Shown: positions 46,235-57,573, counted from the first letter of the stretch. The stretch: DNA of 64,000 nt from Flavobacteriales bacterium (GCA_003150615.1 QALN01000004.1:1-64000), one strand, 5' to 3'. The notes: generated from the sequence alone by a model not told the origin. Numbers and translations are program-made.

Positions 46235-49200
46235 ATGTACCTTATATTCGATACCGAGACCACAGGACTTCCCCGCGATTACAACGCCCCAGTTACCGAC
46301 ACCGATAACTGGCCGCGCATGGTCCAGCTCGCGTGGCAGCTTCACGGGCCGATGGGCGAACTTATCGAGGCGAAAAATTTCATAGTCAAGCCCGAAGGTT
46401 ACGACATACCGTTCGAAACGGAAAAAATCCACGGCATATCGACCGAGCGGGCCAAAAGGGAAGGTATGGAGCTTTCGTACGTTCTGGACGAATTTGCGCG
46501 CGCCGTGGCCAAGGCCGGTTTTGCCGTAGGCCAGAACATATCGTTCGACATACCGGTGGTAGGCTGCGAATACTACCGCAAAGGCATCGACAATCCTTTG
46601 CCGTCCCTTGCCGTGCTGGACACGATGAGCGAGGTTACGGCCAACCTGTGTAAAATACCGGGACGCGGCAAGCGGTATAAGTTCCCGCGCCTGATAGAAT
46701 TGCATACGCACCTTTTCGGCGAAGGCTTCGGCCAGGCCCACAACGCCTCGGCCGACGTGGAAGCAACGGCCCGTTGTTTTCTCGAACTGATAAGGCTCGG
46801 CCTGTACACTCCGGCCGAACTCAGGGCCACGCCACAGTACATAGAGGATTTCCGTCGCGCCAATCCTGAACCCATAAAGGCCATCGGCCTCAACGTCCAG
46901 CCGTACAAGCCAATGGACTACGGCCAAGCGGAGGCCGATACCGGACGTACATCCGGCGAGAAGGACAGTGCCGATGTCGCCGCCGCGCTCGAAGCGCTCA
47001 AAGACGTGCCGTACTGTCACCTGCACAACCATACGCAGTACTCCATACTCCAGGCCACGACGGACGTGGATACTCTTGTCGAACTGGCCTGGAAAAACAA
47101 AATGCCGGCCGTAGGGCTTACCGACCTGGGAAATATGTACGGTGCGTTCAACCTGACGCTGGCCATAGGCAAGATAAACGAAAAAATAGCCAAGCACAAT
47201 AAAGCCGTAGAGGAAGGCAAGGAAAAAGGCGAACTGTGGGAAGAATACAAAGGCAAAGTGATAATCGGATGCGAACTTTACGTGGCCGAGGATTACAAAC
47301 GCACGCGTTTTACAAAGGAACAGCCCGACCGCCGTTTCCAGCAGGTGCTTTTCGCAAAAAACAAAGCCGGTTACCACAACCTGGCAAAACTGTCCACCGA
47401 AGCCAACACCGTAGGGCTCTACGGCCAGTATGCCAGAGTAGGCCGCGAACTGATAGCGCAGTACCGTGAAAACCTGATAGCCACCACCGGCGGTTTGCAG
47501 GGCGAAGTTCCCCAGCTGATACTCCAAGTGGGCGAGCGGCAGGCCGAGGAGGCTTTCAAATGGTGGCTCGATGTTTTCGGGGACGATTTCTATGTCGAAC
47601 TGCTGCGGCACGGACTGCCGGAAAACGACCGCGTGAACCGCACCCTGCTGTCTTTTGCCGAGAAATACGGCGTGCGCTACATAGCCCAGAACAACACGTT
47701 TTACGCCTCGCGCGAAGACTCCAACGCCCACGACATCCTGTTGTGCATACGGGACGGCGAGGTGCAGAGCAAGCCTATAGGACGCGGCCGCGACTGCCGT
47801 TTCGGTTTCCCTAACGACGAGTTCTATTTCAAGAGCCAGGACGAAATGAAAACCCTTTTCGCCGACCTGCCCGACGCGATACGCAACATCGGCCATCTTG
47901 TTGACAAAGTCGAAAACTACAAGTTGGCCAAACCCGTACTTCTGCCCAAGTTCGAGATACCGGAGGAATTCCGCGATCCGGAGGATGAAAAAGACGGGGG
48001 TAAGCGTGGTGAGAACGCTTACTTGCGTTACCTCACTTACAAAGGCGCGGAAAAAGTATATCCCGACATGGATCAGGCCACCCGCGAGCGCATCGATTTC
48101 GAACTTGACATCATCGCCAAGACCGGTTATCCGGGATACTTCCTCATCGTCCAGGACTTCATCCGCGCAGCGCGCGAAATGGGCGTTCTCGTGGGGCCGG
48201 GCAGGGGATCCGCCGCGGGAAGCGCCGTGGCGTACTGCATAGGCATAACTTCGATAGACCCCATAAAATACGACCTTCTGTTCGAGCGTTTCCTCAACCC
48301 CGACCGCGTATCCCTTCCGGATATCGACACGGACTTCGATGACGAAGGCCGCGGCCGCATAATAGATTGGGTGGTGGAGAAGTACGGCAAAAACCAGGTG
48401 TCGCAGATAATAACCTACGGCACTCTGGCAGCCAAAAACTCCATCCGCGATACGGCCCGCGCGTTAGGCTTCACGCCTGCCGAAGTGAACGAACTGGGAA
48501 AGAAAGTCCCCGATGTGAGCCTCGCAAAACTGTTCAAACTGCCCGAACCGGACCTTCGCGACAAACTGAAAAACAAACAGGAAGAGATAGACAAGGCGCA
48601 CACTCTAAAGGAACTGGCCCAAGGCAGCGACACCACTGCCAGGATAATAAACCAGGCCAAAGTCATCGAAGGCTCGATAAAGAGCCTGGGAGTACATGCC
48701 TGCGGCGTCATAATAACTCCTTCGGACATACGCGAGCACGTACCGATGGCTACGGCCAAAGACTCGGAAATGCTCGTCACGCAGTTCGACAACAAAGTGG
48801 TCGAGTCCGCCGGCCTGCTGAAAATGGACTTTCTCGGCCTTAAGACTCTTACCCTGATAAACGACACGATAAACCTCATCGAAGCGCGTTTCGGCATACG
48901 TATAGATCCCGACGAGATACCGATAGACGACCCTAAGACATACGAGCTGTTCCAGCGCGGCGATACGATAGGCGTGTTCCAGTACGAATCGCCAGGCATG
49001 CAGAAAAACCTGCGCGAACTGCGTCCTTCCGTGTTCTCTGACCTTATAGCCATGAACGCCCTTTACCGTCCGGGACCTATGGAATACATACCTTCGTTCA
49101 TACGGCGCAAGCACGGCGAGGAGGAAATCACATACGACTTGCCCGACATGGAGGAATACCTTGCCGAAACGTACGGTATCACCGTGTACCAGGAGCAGGT

Positions 49201-50653
49201 CATGCTCCTCTCGCAAAAACTGGCGGGCTTTACCAAGGGCGAAGCGGACGTACTGCGAAAAGCTATGGGTAAAAAGCAGATAGCGGTACTGGCCAAAATG
49301 AAACCGAAGTTCGTCGAGCAGGCCTCGGAAAAAGGCCACGACCCTCAGGTGCTCGAAAAGATATGGAAGGACTGGGAGGCATTCGCCGCATATGCCTTCA
49401 ATAAATCGCATTCCACGTGTTACGCATGGGTAGCCTATCAGACCGCTTACCTGAAGGCTAACTATCCGTCCGAATACATGGCCGCCGTTCTGTCCAACAA
49501 CATGAGCGATATAAAAGACATATCGTTCTACATGGAGGAAACGCGCCGTCTTGGCATAAGGATACTATGTCCTGACGTAAACGAATCGCAGCGCAAGTTT
49601 TCGGTCAACCGCGACGGTGACATACGTTTCGGGTTGGGCGCCGTGAAGAACGTGGGCGACAATGCCATCGCTTTTATCCTCAGGGACCGCAAGGAAAACG
49701 GGCCTTACAGATCGGTGTTCGATTTTACCACCCGTGTGGACAAATCGAGCTGTTCGCGGCGCAGTATCGAGCATTTCGTCCTTTCCGGCGCATTCGACTG
49801 TTTCGGCCTGAACCGCTCCCAGTATTTCGCTTCCGACGGACGTTACGACCTTATCGACAAAGCCGTGAAATACGGCGAGGCGGTACGTGCGCAAAGGGAC
49901 AGCGCTCAGTCTTCGCTTTTCGGCGACATGGGCGATGCTTCGTTCGAGATGGAAGAACCTACCGTGATGCTGTGCGACGAATGGCCCGATCTGGACAAAC
50001 TGAAAAAGGAACGCGACGTTGTCGGCCTGTTCATATCGGCGCATCCTCTGGACCGTTACCGTTTCGTGCTCGACCATTACTGTTCCGTGGGGGTGGACCA
50101 GCTTGTCGAGCCTGAGAGGTTTGTCGGCACCGACATCACTTTCGGCGGCATGATAACCAAGGTGGACAATTTCACTGCCAAAAACGGCAACCCGGCCGGG
50201 CGTTATACGATAGAGGACCTCAGCTCGTCGTTCGACTTCCAGCTTTACGACGTAAAGTACGCTATGTTCAGCCCCTTCCTGTTCGACAACGCTTTCGTTT
50301 ACGTCAAGGCTACGGTGCAGGACGGCTGGGTAAACCGCGAGACCGGTGTGAAAAGCCGTCCGCGTATCGTTTTCAACGACGTTCGTCTGCTTTCCGAAGT
50401 TCCCAAGTCATATCCCCGCAAGGTGGTGGTGACATTCGGCATAGCGGACATAGACCGCACGGTGATACATGATATAGCGGCCCTTGTCAAAGGCTCGCAA
50501 GGCGTGAATCCAGTGGAAATAAGGGTCGTCGACCCCAAATCCGGCGTAGGCCTTTCCATGCCGGTGCACGGTTTCAGAATAGACCTCGACCAACAGGTGC
50601 TCGACAATCTGGAGCGTGTTTCCGGAAATGCGGTTAAATTCGAGCAATGCTGA
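46235..50653 (+). CDS. dnaE: DNA polymerase III alpha with N-terminal exonuclease (copy 2)
   Basis: Same 1,472-residue protein as at 26275-30693, with the DEDDh exonuclease, PHP domain, polymerase aspartates and QSSLF motif (DNA 49907-49921) intact. Having two identical full-length replicative polymerase genes on one chromosome is exceptional. Confidence 0.96.
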   Translation: MYLIFDTETTGLPRDYNAPVTDTDNWPRMVQLAWQLHGPMGELIEAKNFIVKPEGYDIPFETEKIHGISTERAKREGMELSYVLDEFARAVAKAGFAVGQNISFDIPVVGCEYYRKGIDNPLPSLAVLDTMSEVTANLCKIPGRGKRYKFPRLIELHTHLFGEGFGQAHNASADVEATARCFLELIRLGLYTPAELRATPQYIEDFRRANPEPIKAIGLNVQPYKPMDYGQAEADTGRTSGEKDSADVAAALEALKDVPYCHLHNHTQYSILQATTDVDTLVELAWKNKMPAVGLTDLGNMYGAFNLTLAIGKINEKIAKHNKAVEEGKEKGELWEEYKGKVIIGCELYVAEDYKRTRFTKEQPDRRFQQVLFAKNKAGYHNLAKLSTEANTVGLYGQYARVGRELIAQYRENLIATTGGLQGEVPQLILQVGERQAEEAFKWWLDVFGDDFYVELLRHGLPENDRVNRTLLSFAEKYGVRYIAQNNTFYASREDSNAHDILLCIRDGEVQSKPIGRGRDCRFGFPNDEFYFKSQDEMKTLFADLPDAIRNIGHLVDKVENYKLAKPVLLPKFEIPEEFRDPEDEKDGGKRGENAYLRYLTYKGAEKVYPDMDQATRERIDFELDIIAKTGYPGYFLIVQDFIRAAREMGVLVGPGRGSAAGSAVAYCIGITSIDPIKYDLLFERFLNPDRVSLPDIDTDFDDEGRGRIIDWVVEKYGKNQVSQIITYGTLAAKNSIRDTARALGFTPAEVNELGKKVPDVSLAKLFKLPEPDLRDKLKNKQEEIDKAHTLKELAQGSDTTARIINQAKVIEGSIKSLGVHACGVIITPSDIREHVPMATAKDSEMLVTQFDNKVVESAGLLKMDFLGLKTLTLINDTINLIEARFGIRIDPDEIPIDDPKTYELFQRGDTIGVFQYESPGMQKNLRELRPSVFSDLIAMNALYRPGPMEYIPSFIRRKHGEEEITYDLPDMEEYLAETYGITVYQEQVMLLSQKLAGFTKGEADVLRKAMGKKQIAVLAKMKPKFVEQASEKGHDPQVLEKIWKDWEAFAAYAFNKSHSTCYAWVAYQTAYLKANYPSEYMAAVLSNNMSDIKDISFYMEETRRLGIRILCPDVNESQRKFSVNRDGDIRFGLGAVKNVGDNAIAFILRDRKENGPYRSVFDFTTRVDKSSCSRRSIEHFVLSGAFDCFGLNRSQYFASDGRYDLIDKAVKYGEAVRAQRDSAQSSLFGDMGDASFEMEEPTVMLCDEWPDLDKLKKERDVVGLFISAHPLDRYRFVLDHYCSVGVDQLVEPERFVGTDITFGGMITKVDNFTAKNGNPAGRYTIEDLSSSFDFQLYDVKYAMFSPFLFDNAFVYVKATVQDGWVNRETGVKSRPRIVFNDVRLLSEVPKSYPRKVVVTFGIADIDRTVIHDIAALVKGSQGVNPVEIRVVDPKSGVGLSMPVHGFRIDLDQQVLDNLERVSGNAVKFEQC

Positions 50654-50673
50654 CCTTTGCGGGTGGTCGCTTA

Positions 50674-50704
50674 TTGTGCTGCGCGGAAATAATTCTTATA
50701 TTTA
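50674..50704 (+). promoter_or_regulatory. recA promoter (copy 2)
   Basis: TTG, 20 nt, TATATTTA, as at 30714-30744. Confidence 0.65.
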
Positions 50705-50788
50705 CGCTCTGCGCCGGAGGCGCTGCGTGCCCAATGTGCGGAACGTATTGAATAATGTGAATAAACGGATAAATAAAGATAAACAAGA

Positions 50789-51790
50789 ATGAGTGACGAT
50801 AACAAAGAAGCGAAGCTCTCTTCGCTGAAGACCATCCTCGAAAAGATGGACAAAACGTACGGCAAAGGCTCCGTAATGATGATGGGCGAGCGGTCCGTGG
50901 AACACGTCGAAGTGATACCCACCGGGTCGTTGGGACTTGACGTAGCTCTCGGTATAGGCGGTTATCCTAAAGGCCGCATAGTCGAAGTGTACGGGCCGGA
51001 ATCTTCCGGTAAGACCACCCTTACGCTGCATGCGATAGCCGAGGCGCAGAAAGCCGGCGGCATAGCGGCATTTATCGACGCGGAACACGCTTTCGACCGT
51101 TTTTATGCCGAAAAACTCGGCGTCGATGTAGACCACCTGGTAATTTCCCAGCCCGACAACGGCGAGCAGGCCCTCGAAATAGCCGAAAACCTGATACGCT
51201 CCGGCGCGATAGACATAATAGTCATCGACTCGGTAGCCGCCCTCACTCCCAAGAGCGAAATAGAAGGCGAAATGGGCGACTCGAAGATGGGCCTTCAGGC
51301 GCGTCTCATGTCGCAGGCGCTGCGTAAACTCACGGGCACGATATCCAAGACCAACTGCGTGGCGATGTTCATAAACCAGCTCCGCGAAAAAATAGGCGTT
51401 ATGTTCGGTAACCCGGAAACCACTACCGGCGGTAACGCGCTTAAGTTTTATGCTTCGGTACGTCTGGACATACGCCGCGGGCAGCAGATAAAGAACGGCG
51501 ACAGCGTCATAGGAAACCGCACGAAAGTGAAGGTCGTGAAGAATAAAATGGCTCCTCCTTTCCGCTCCACGGAGTTCGACGTACTGTACGGCGAGGGCAT
51601 ATCCCGCGTCGGCGAAATAATAGACCTAGGAGTGGAATACGAGGTGATAAAGAAAAGCGGCTCGTGGTTCTCGTACAACGACACGAAACTCGGGCAGGGG
51701 CGCGACGCGGTAAAAGACCTGCTGCGCGACAATCCAGAACTGGCCGAGGAAATAGAAGCCCGTGTACGTGAAAAACTGGCCGAAGCCTGA
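50789..51790 (+). CDS. recA: Recombinase RecA (copy 2)
   Basis: Identical to 30829-31830. RecA itself would promote collapse of such a tandem repeat by homologous recombination, so a long perfect duplication containing recA should be unstable unless selected. Confidence 0.98.
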   Translation: MSDDNKEAKLSSLKTILEKMDKTYGKGSVMMMGERSVEHVEVIPTGSLGLDVALGIGGYPKGRIVEVYGPESSGKTTLTLHAIAEAQKAGGIAAFIDAEHAFDRFYAEKLGVDVDHLVISQPDNGEQALEIAENLIRSGAIDIIVIDSVAALTPKSEIEGEMGDSKMGLQARLMSQALRKLTGTISKTNCVAMFINQLREKIGVMFGNPETTTGGNALKFYASVRLDIRRGQQIKNGDSVIGNRTKVKVVKNKMAPPFRSTEFDVLYGEGISRVGEIIDLGVEYEVIKKSGSWFSYNDTKLGQGRDAVKDLLRDNPELAEEIEARVREKLAEA

Positions 51791-51808
51791 AAAAAACGTA
51801 AAAAATAC

Positions 51809-51850
51809 ATACGGCCCCTTGCGCCTTTAGGCCCTGGGGCCGTATCTTTA
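51809..51850 (+). terminator. recA terminator overlapping a promoter (copy 2)
   Basis: Same 10-bp stem and overlapping -33/-7 elements as at 31849-31890. Confidence 0.65.
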
Positions 51851-51881
51851 CTTTGACATTAGCTATAAAAACTCCGTAAAA

Positions 51882-52415
51882 ATGACAGGAACGCTCTCCG
51901 AGATACTCGACATGCTCAAATACGTGATACCGGCCCTTTTGATAGGGGCATTCATGTGGTACATATTCCGGAAGTACACGGAAGCCGAGGAACGCCGTCG
52001 CGCATCGGCGTCCGGAGGAATCGTCCCTCCGGTAGTACAGTCCGTGCCAATGCGCTTTCAGGCCTATGAACGCATGGTATTGCTTCTGGAACGCATGGGC
52101 CTTGCCTCACTCGTCTCGCGCGTGCGGCCGTACAGCGATTCCGTATCCGAATACGTCAGGTTGCTTACCGACCATATAGAACAGGAATACGAATATAACC
52201 TCTCCCAGCAGGTGTACATTTCCGACCAGGCATGGAAAATGGTGCGTGAAGCCCGGCGCCAGACGCAGGCCCTCATAGCACAGGTGATAAAGGACGGAAA
52301 ACCGAAAACCGTACCCGAAGCGCAGCAAATGCTCATAGTGTATGCTGCCGAACATACCCTTCCGTCCGAAAAAGCGCTGGATTTCATAAAATCCGAAGCA
52401 AGAAGCGAATTTTGA
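51882..52415 (+). CDS. One-TM protein of unknown function (copy 2)
   Basis: Identical to 31922-32455: a single N-terminal membrane helix and a helical cytoplasmic domain with the YERM and HIEQE motifs. No function can be assigned. Confidence 0.8.
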   Translation: MTGTLSEILDMLKYVIPALLIGAFMWYIFRKYTEAEERRRASASGGIVPPVVQSVPMRFQAYERMVLLLERMGLASLVSRVRPYSDSVSEYVRLLTDHIEQEYEYNLSQQVYISDQAWKMVREARRQTQALIAQVIKDGKPKTVPEAQQMLIVYAAEHTLPSEKALDFIKSEARSEF

Positions 52416-52461
52416 ACACAGTAAAATTTGCGGATTTGTCAGTAAAAACGACACGGAAAAG

Positions 52462-52498
52462 AAAAAGGCATTGCGGTTTGTCAACCGAATGCCTTTTT
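52462..52498 (+). terminator. Terminator after the one-TM protein (copy 2)
   Basis: Same hairpin as at 32502-32538. Confidence 0.85.
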
Positions 52499-52655
52499 CC
52501 CACAAATATTCATAACAATTAACACTAAAAACGTTTTTTATTTCCTGTATATTTTTAAAAAACGTAAAAATGAAAACACTTTCCTAACGTTACAAATATA
52601 AATATGCGTTTTCTGAAAAAGTACGAATGAAAAGTTATAGTAAGGTTAAAAGGTT

Positions 52656-53855
52656 ATGGAGGCTGAAAATACGCTTTTAAGCGATGATATACAGGATTTT
52701 GTGCGTTCCGATGAAGCTGCGCGCATGTTGTCTTCAGGCATTGTTAAAAGCCCGTTTCCCGATGTCTCCCCATCCGCGCTTTCGGTACAGATTAAAGGAT
52801 TCTTAAAGTCTAAAAACAAGCTCCCCAGGCTCTCCTCGGTCAGAGACATCCTGTACCCCAAAGGCATATCCATGGAGCAATGCTCAGGCCAGGCTGCATC
52901 GTTTTACAAAGCATCGATAGCGCCTCACGGGGCATTGGGAGTGGACATAACGGGAGGCTTCGGGGTAGATGCGATGGCCTTGAGCCGTAACTTTTCACGT
53001 TTCCGTTACTTCGAGACCGACCGCGAACTCGCCGCTGTGGCGGCACATAACTTCGCGGTTATGGGCTTCGATAACATAACCGCCGCTTGTGCCGACGGAG
53101 TGGCTGAGGTTGCCGGCGGAACGGACAACTACGATTTTATTTTCGCCGATCCCGCGCGCCGCGACACCAACTCATCGCGCGTGTACCGTATAGAGGACTG
53201 CACGCCGGATATCGTATCGTGCAGCACCGGTTTGCTGAAAAAAAGTCCCGTGCTGATGGTGAAACTCTCGCCCATGCTCGACATACATTCCGCTCTTGCA
53301 TCGCTTCCTCACACAAGAGAGGTACATACGGTAGGTGTCAGGGGTGAAGTACGAGAACTCCTTTTCGTAATCTCACGCGGATATGAAGGGCCTTCAGAAC
53401 TGTTTTCTGCGGATTTCGCGTATGAGCAGGACGAATCTCCGTTCGTTTTCAAAGGCGTTTACGGGCAAAAAGACGAAGTATTTTTTTCCGGATATGAAAA
53501 GTACGTTTACGACGTATCGGCGACCTTGCGCAAGTCGGGACTGGCCGACGCTTATGCCGTATCGCTCGGCCTTAGGAAATTACACCCTCACACATGGCTT
53601 TATACGTCGGATGTCCTGTACGACGGGTTTTGCGGGCGTGTGTTCCGCGTGGAGGCCCCTGTTGGCAAGAAGGACTTGAAAAAACTGCTGCCCGATTCGC
53701 GGGCTTCCGTAATTTCACGAAATTACCCCGCTACGGCCGAGAGCCTGCGGCGCAGTTTCGGACTTAAGGATTCGGCGGATATGTTTTTAATTGCTTTCCG
53801 CGATATAAATAATAAAAATATCGTATTATTATCTACAAGACAAAAATTTTCTTAA
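52656..53855 (+). CDS. Class I SAM methyltransferase, PG1098-like (copy 2)
   Basis: Identical to 32696-33895, with SAM motif I and the FADPARRD motif intact. Substrate unknown. Confidence 0.85.
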   Translation: MEAENTLLSDDIQDFVRSDEAARMLSSGIVKSPFPDVSPSALSVQIKGFLKSKNKLPRLSSVRDILYPKGISMEQCSGQAASFYKASIAPHGALGVDITGGFGVDAMALSRNFSRFRYFETDRELAAVAAHNFAVMGFDNITAACADGVAEVAGGTDNYDFIFADPARRDTNSSRVYRIEDCTPDIVSCSTGLLKKSPVLMVKLSPMLDIHSALASLPHTREVHTVGVRGEVRELLFVISRGYEGPSELFSADFAYEQDESPFVFKGVYGQKDEVFFSGYEKYVYDVSATLRKSGLADAYAVSLGLRKLHPHTWLYTSDVLYDGFCGRVFRVEAPVGKKDLKKLLPDSRASVISRNYPATAESLRRSFGLKDSADMFLIAFRDINNKNIVLLSTRQKFS

Positions 53856-53860
53856 CTTTG
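53853..53860 (+). promoter_or_regulatory. nfeD-SPFH operon -7 element (copy 2)
   Basis: TAACTTTG, as at 33893-33900. Confidence 0.5.
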
Positions 53861-53923
53861 ATAAAAAGTAATCCGTAACCTGTACCTGTTTGTACGGAAA
53901 AAGCAAATTAAAAAACAACGATT

Positions 53924-54385
53924 ATGGAATATTTGTTCGTTTGGTATGTGTGGCTGGCATTGGCCTTGCTCACACTGATACTCGAAATATTGTTGCCGGG
54001 ATTTGTCATAGCCTGTTTTTCGGTAGGCGCTGCCGTGGCTGCAATAGTGGCGGCATTCGGCGCGGGAGTTAATGCACAGTTGATAGTGTTCGCCGCAGTG
54101 ACGCTAGGTGTTTTCGCTTTCATACGGCCTTTTGCTCTCAAGTATTTGATGCGCAATCCTAAAAACCGTATAACGACTAATCATGATGCTCTTCCCGACA
54201 GGATCGGACGGGTGGTGACTGCCATAAACAACGAATCTATGAAAGGTCGTGTAAAAGTGGATGGCGACGTATTCATGGCGCGTTCTGCCGACGGGATGCC
54301 CATTTCCGAAGGAACGGATGTGAAAATCGTAAAAGTGGACAGTACGATATTGGTAGTGCGCCCTTTGGATGGCGTTCCAATGTGA
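53924..54385 (+). CDS. NfeD-family membrane protein (copy 2)
   Basis: Identical to 33964-34425; hydrophobic N-terminal half and C-terminal OB-like domain, paired with the SPFH gene 42 nt on. Confidence 0.9.
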   Translation: MEYLFVWYVWLALALLTLILEILLPGFVIACFSVGAAVAAIVAAFGAGVNAQLIVFAAVTLGVFAFIRPFALKYLMRNPKNRITTNHDALPDRIGRVVTAINNESMKGRVKVDGDVFMARSADGMPISEGTDVKIVKVDSTILVVRPLDGVPM

Positions 54386-54427
54386 TTATTTGTGTGAATA
54401 TCAATCAATAAACTCTTAAATAAATTT

Positions 54428-55450
54428 ATGGAAACAATTACAGCAGGAACGGTAGTGCTGGTCATTCTGGCCATACTCGTGGTAGCAATATTGGCAAAAG
54501 GCATCAGGATAATACAGCAGTCCGAAGTCATGATAATCGAACGTCTGGGGCGTTACCACAAAACCCTGCATTCGGGTATCAATATCATCATCCCCATAAT
54601 AGACCAGCCGCGCAGCATACTGTGGCGTTACACACAGGAAATACCGGGCGCAGGGGTAGTAGTACGGCATGTGTCTAAAGAACGCATAGACCTGCGTGAG
54701 ACGGTTTACGATTTTCCGAAACAGAACGTGATAACGCGCGACAATATCGTCACCGAAATAAACGCGCTTATCTATTTCCAGATAATGGACCCGGTGCGTT
54801 CGGTTTACGAGATATCGAACCTGCCGCAGGCCATAGAAAAACTTACGCAGACCTCTCTTCGTAACGTGATTGGCGATCTGGATCTGGACCAGACCCTAAC
54901 ATCGCGCGATACGATAAACTCCCGCCTTCGTGAAATACTGGATGAGGCTACGAATAAATGGGGCGTAAAGGTCAACCGCGTAGAGCTTCAGGACATAAAT
55001 CCGCCGCGCGACATACGCGATGCGATGGAAAAACAGATGCGTGCCGAGCGAGACAAACGAGCCATGATACTCGAAGCCGAAGGAACGAAACAATCCCAGA
55101 TACTGCACGCTGAAGGACAGATGGAAGCCCAGATAAAGAAAGCCGAGGGTAGCAAGCGTTCGCAGATACTCGAAGCCGAAGGACAGGCCGAGGCCCGCAT
55201 TGCGGTAGCCAATGCCGAAGCCGCAGCTATTGAAAAGGTCACGTCCGCTCTTAAGGGTACCGGTACTACCGACCCGGCACAGTATCTTATCGCCGTGCAT
55301 TATCTCGACTCGCTCAAGGATATTTCCTCCGGTCAGGACAATAAAACCATATATATGCCTTACGAAGCTACGGCTGCTCTCGGTTCGCTCGGTGCTATAA
55401 AAGGCCTGTTCGAAAAAGACGTCCAGGAAGCACCTGCGAAGAAAAAATAA
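54428..55450 (+). CDS. SPFH/Band 7 (paraslipin, QmcA-like) protein (copy 2)
   Basis: Identical to 34468-35490: membrane helix, SPFH domain and Ala/Glu-rich coiled coil intact. Confidence 0.92.
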   Translation: METITAGTVVLVILAILVVAILAKGIRIIQQSEVMIIERLGRYHKTLHSGINIIIPIIDQPRSILWRYTQEIPGAGVVVRHVSKERIDLRETVYDFPKQNVITRDNIVTEINALIYFQIMDPVRSVYEISNLPQAIEKLTQTSLRNVIGDLDLDQTLTSRDTINSRLREILDEATNKWGVKVNRVELQDINPPRDIRDAMEKQMRAERDKRAMILEAEGTKQSQILHAEGQMEAQIKKAEGSKRSQILEAEGQAEARIAVANAEAAAIEKVTSALKGTGTTDPAQYLIAVHYLDSLKDISSGQDNKTIYMPYEATAALGSLGAIKGLFEKDVQEAPAKKK

Positions 55451-55467
55451 TGAACATGTGTAATGTT

Positions 55468-55510
55468 AAAAGGCCTCTGCCGGTTTTACTGCCGTGCAGG
55501 GGCTTTTTTT
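55468..55510 (+). terminator. Terminator after SPFH gene (copy 2)
   Basis: Same hairpin as at 35508-35550. The following stretch to 55768 holds nothing recognisable, as in copy 1. Confidence 0.75.
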
Positions 55511-55768
55511 AGGCGGGTATCCGGAGGGGGGCCGGATGTTTGCAATATTTATTTCCGGTTCTGACAATTTAACCATTCAGCATCAACAAGAATACGGTCG
55601 TATGTCGTCCGATATCCACAAGCAACAGTCGGGATTTTATGGGTAAAGTGCCGTATGGCTATCATTTGAACATAATTAAAAATGACAATAGATTTGCCAC
55701 GGCTATATACCGTCATGTTTTTGAGGGCGGAAATAATAACGGAACGATGCTGGAAATGAAATAGGGTT

Positions 55769-56392
55769 TTACAGTAACTCATCCTTCAGTACGGCAGAAT
55801 AAAGCTGAGCCGCAAATGCTTCACGTATTTTATTCTCCAAGGACAGGCGGACTGAGAAGTACAGCACACATTCGGTCTTAAAATCCTGTCCGGTTATACG
55901 CGCTCCGGAATCTTTCATTATCCGCATGACTGTATTCATCTGTGGATAGGTAAAATGTACGGAAAACGGTTTTTCCACCGTCATTTCCACCGTTTCGGCC
56001 GACGAGAGGGCCAGCTGGGCAGCCGTTTTGTACGCGTTTACCAGTCCCGGCACGCCTAACAGCACGCCTCCGAAATACCTGACCACCACCACCAGCACGT
56101 TAGTAACTCCTGCCGAGAGTATCTGGTTGTAGATAGGAGCTCCGGCACTGCCCGAAGGTTCGCCGTCGTCGTTGGCACGGTACGAGAACGATAATTGCCC
56201 GACGCGCCATGCGTAGCAACAGTGACGAGCCGAATGGTGGGCCGAGCGTACGTTTTGCACTATTTCTTCAGCCTGTTCCTTTGACGATACGGGATAGGCG
56301 TACGAGAAAAACTTACTGCCTTTATCCTTGAAAAGCTGTTCTTCCGTAGCGGATGAAATGGTTAGGTACGTGTCTTTTATTTCGTTTTCCAC
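55769..56392 (-). CDS. IMPACT/YigZ-family protein (copy 2)
   Basis: Identical to 35809-36432, with the DDGEPSGSAG signature, and overlapping the end of ribD by 16 nt. Confidence 0.92.
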   Translation of the reverse strand: MENEIKDTYLTISSATEEQLFKDKGSKFFSYAYPVSSKEQAEEIVQNVRSAHHSARHCCYAWRVGQLSFSYRANDDGEPSGSAGAPIYNQILSAGVTNVLVVVVRYFGGVLLGVPGLVNAYKTAAQLALSSAETVEMTVEKPFSVHFTYPQMNTVMRIMKDSGARITGQDFKTECVLYFSVRLSLENKIREAFAAQLYSAVLKDELL

Positions 56393-57441
56393 GATGCCTG
56401 TTCATTTTCGATTACTTCATAGCGGTCATTTCCTGCCCTGCCTGAACGTACCCGTATGCCGGATAAGATAGGGGCTGCTATCCCCGAACCAAAAGTATCG
56501 GTGCCGGTGAATATGCGCGCCTCGTCCCAAAGTCCTGTGGAAATGAAAGATGCGAGCAGTTTCGTCCCGCCTTCGACGATGAGCGACTGTATTCCCCTGG
56601 AGTACAGTTCGTCCAATATAAAGGAAAGCACGTCGCCTGTAAAATCAGTGTCGACGTATTCCGCCTGCCCATCCCTCTGAGCGTCGCGGCCGGTGAATAT
56701 TATCGTAGGTATGCTTCCGTCTTTCAAATGATTGCAGGACGGTATGCGTCCTGTTCGGTCCGGCACTACACGGACGGGGTTGCGGCCTCCGTTGGCCAAG
56801 CGGGCATCCAGCCTCGGATTGTCCATAACGGCAGTGTTCGTCCCTGCCATTATCGCCTGTTCGGCACTGCGCCACCTGTGTAGGAGTTTCCGTGCCGGTA
56901 AGCCCGTTATCGCGGCAGGAGGCACGGATGCGTCAGTGCGTAACCTGTCCAGATATCCATCCTGGCTTTGCGCCCATTTAAGGATTATATACGGGCGTTT
57001 GCAGGTGTGGTAAGTAATAAAACGCCTGTTAAGACGGCGGCATTTGTCTTCGAGTATGCCTACCGTTACTTTTACGCCCGCACGGCGCAATTTGTCGATG
57101 CCACGACCGTTTACTTTTCCAAACGGGTCCTGCATTCCGATTACTACTTCAGGTATGCCGGATGATATGATAAGGTCGGCGCAGGGTGGGGTTTTACCGT
57201 AATGCGAACATGGTTCCAGCGTTACGTACATCGTGCTTTCTGCGAGCTGTGATTTGTCGTTTACGGAGGCTATGGCGTTTACTTCGGCATGAGGCAACCC
57301 TGATTTGTGATGGTATCCACGGCCTATCACATGGTCGCGGCATACTATCACGGCGCCTACCATCGGGTTGGGATATGTCATGCCTGATGCCCTTCGGGCA
57401 AGTTCTACGGCCATCGACATGTATTTTTCGTCTGTATTCAT
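56377..57441 (-). CDS. ribD: Bifunctional riboflavin deaminase/reductase (copy 2)
   Basis: Identical to 36417-37481. Its upstream neighbour differs: here the divergent gene after the repeat is the pRiA4b-ORF3-like gene, whereas copy 1 faces the second LysR gene. This copy probably represents the ancestral right border. Confidence 0.96.
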   Translation of the reverse strand: MNTDEKYMSMAVELARRASGMTYPNPMVGAVIVCRDHVIGRGYHHKSGLPHAEVNAIASVNDKSQLAESTMYVTLEPCSHYGKTPPCADLIISSGIPEVVIGMQDPFGKVNGRGIDKLRRAGVKVTVGILEDKCRRLNRRFITYHTCKRPYIILKWAQSQDGYLDRLRTDASVPPAAITGLPARKLLHRWRSAEQAIMAGTNTAVMDNPRLDARLANGGRNPVRVVPDRTGRIPSCNHLKDGSIPTIIFTGRDAQRDGQAEYVDTDFTGDVLSFILDELYSRGIQSLIVEGGTKLLASFISTGLWDEARIFTGTDTFGSGIAAPILSGIRVRSGRAGNDRYEVIENEQASWKTK

Positions 57442-57573
57442 TGCGCCATGCGGCTCTGTTTTCAGTTTGCTAATTTATGAAATTGCCGCTTTACTTAAAA
57501 ACACAGTTATAGTTGCATCTTTGTCCGTATGGTTCACATAGAACTGTCTGCCGTGACGTAATACTGCATGTTG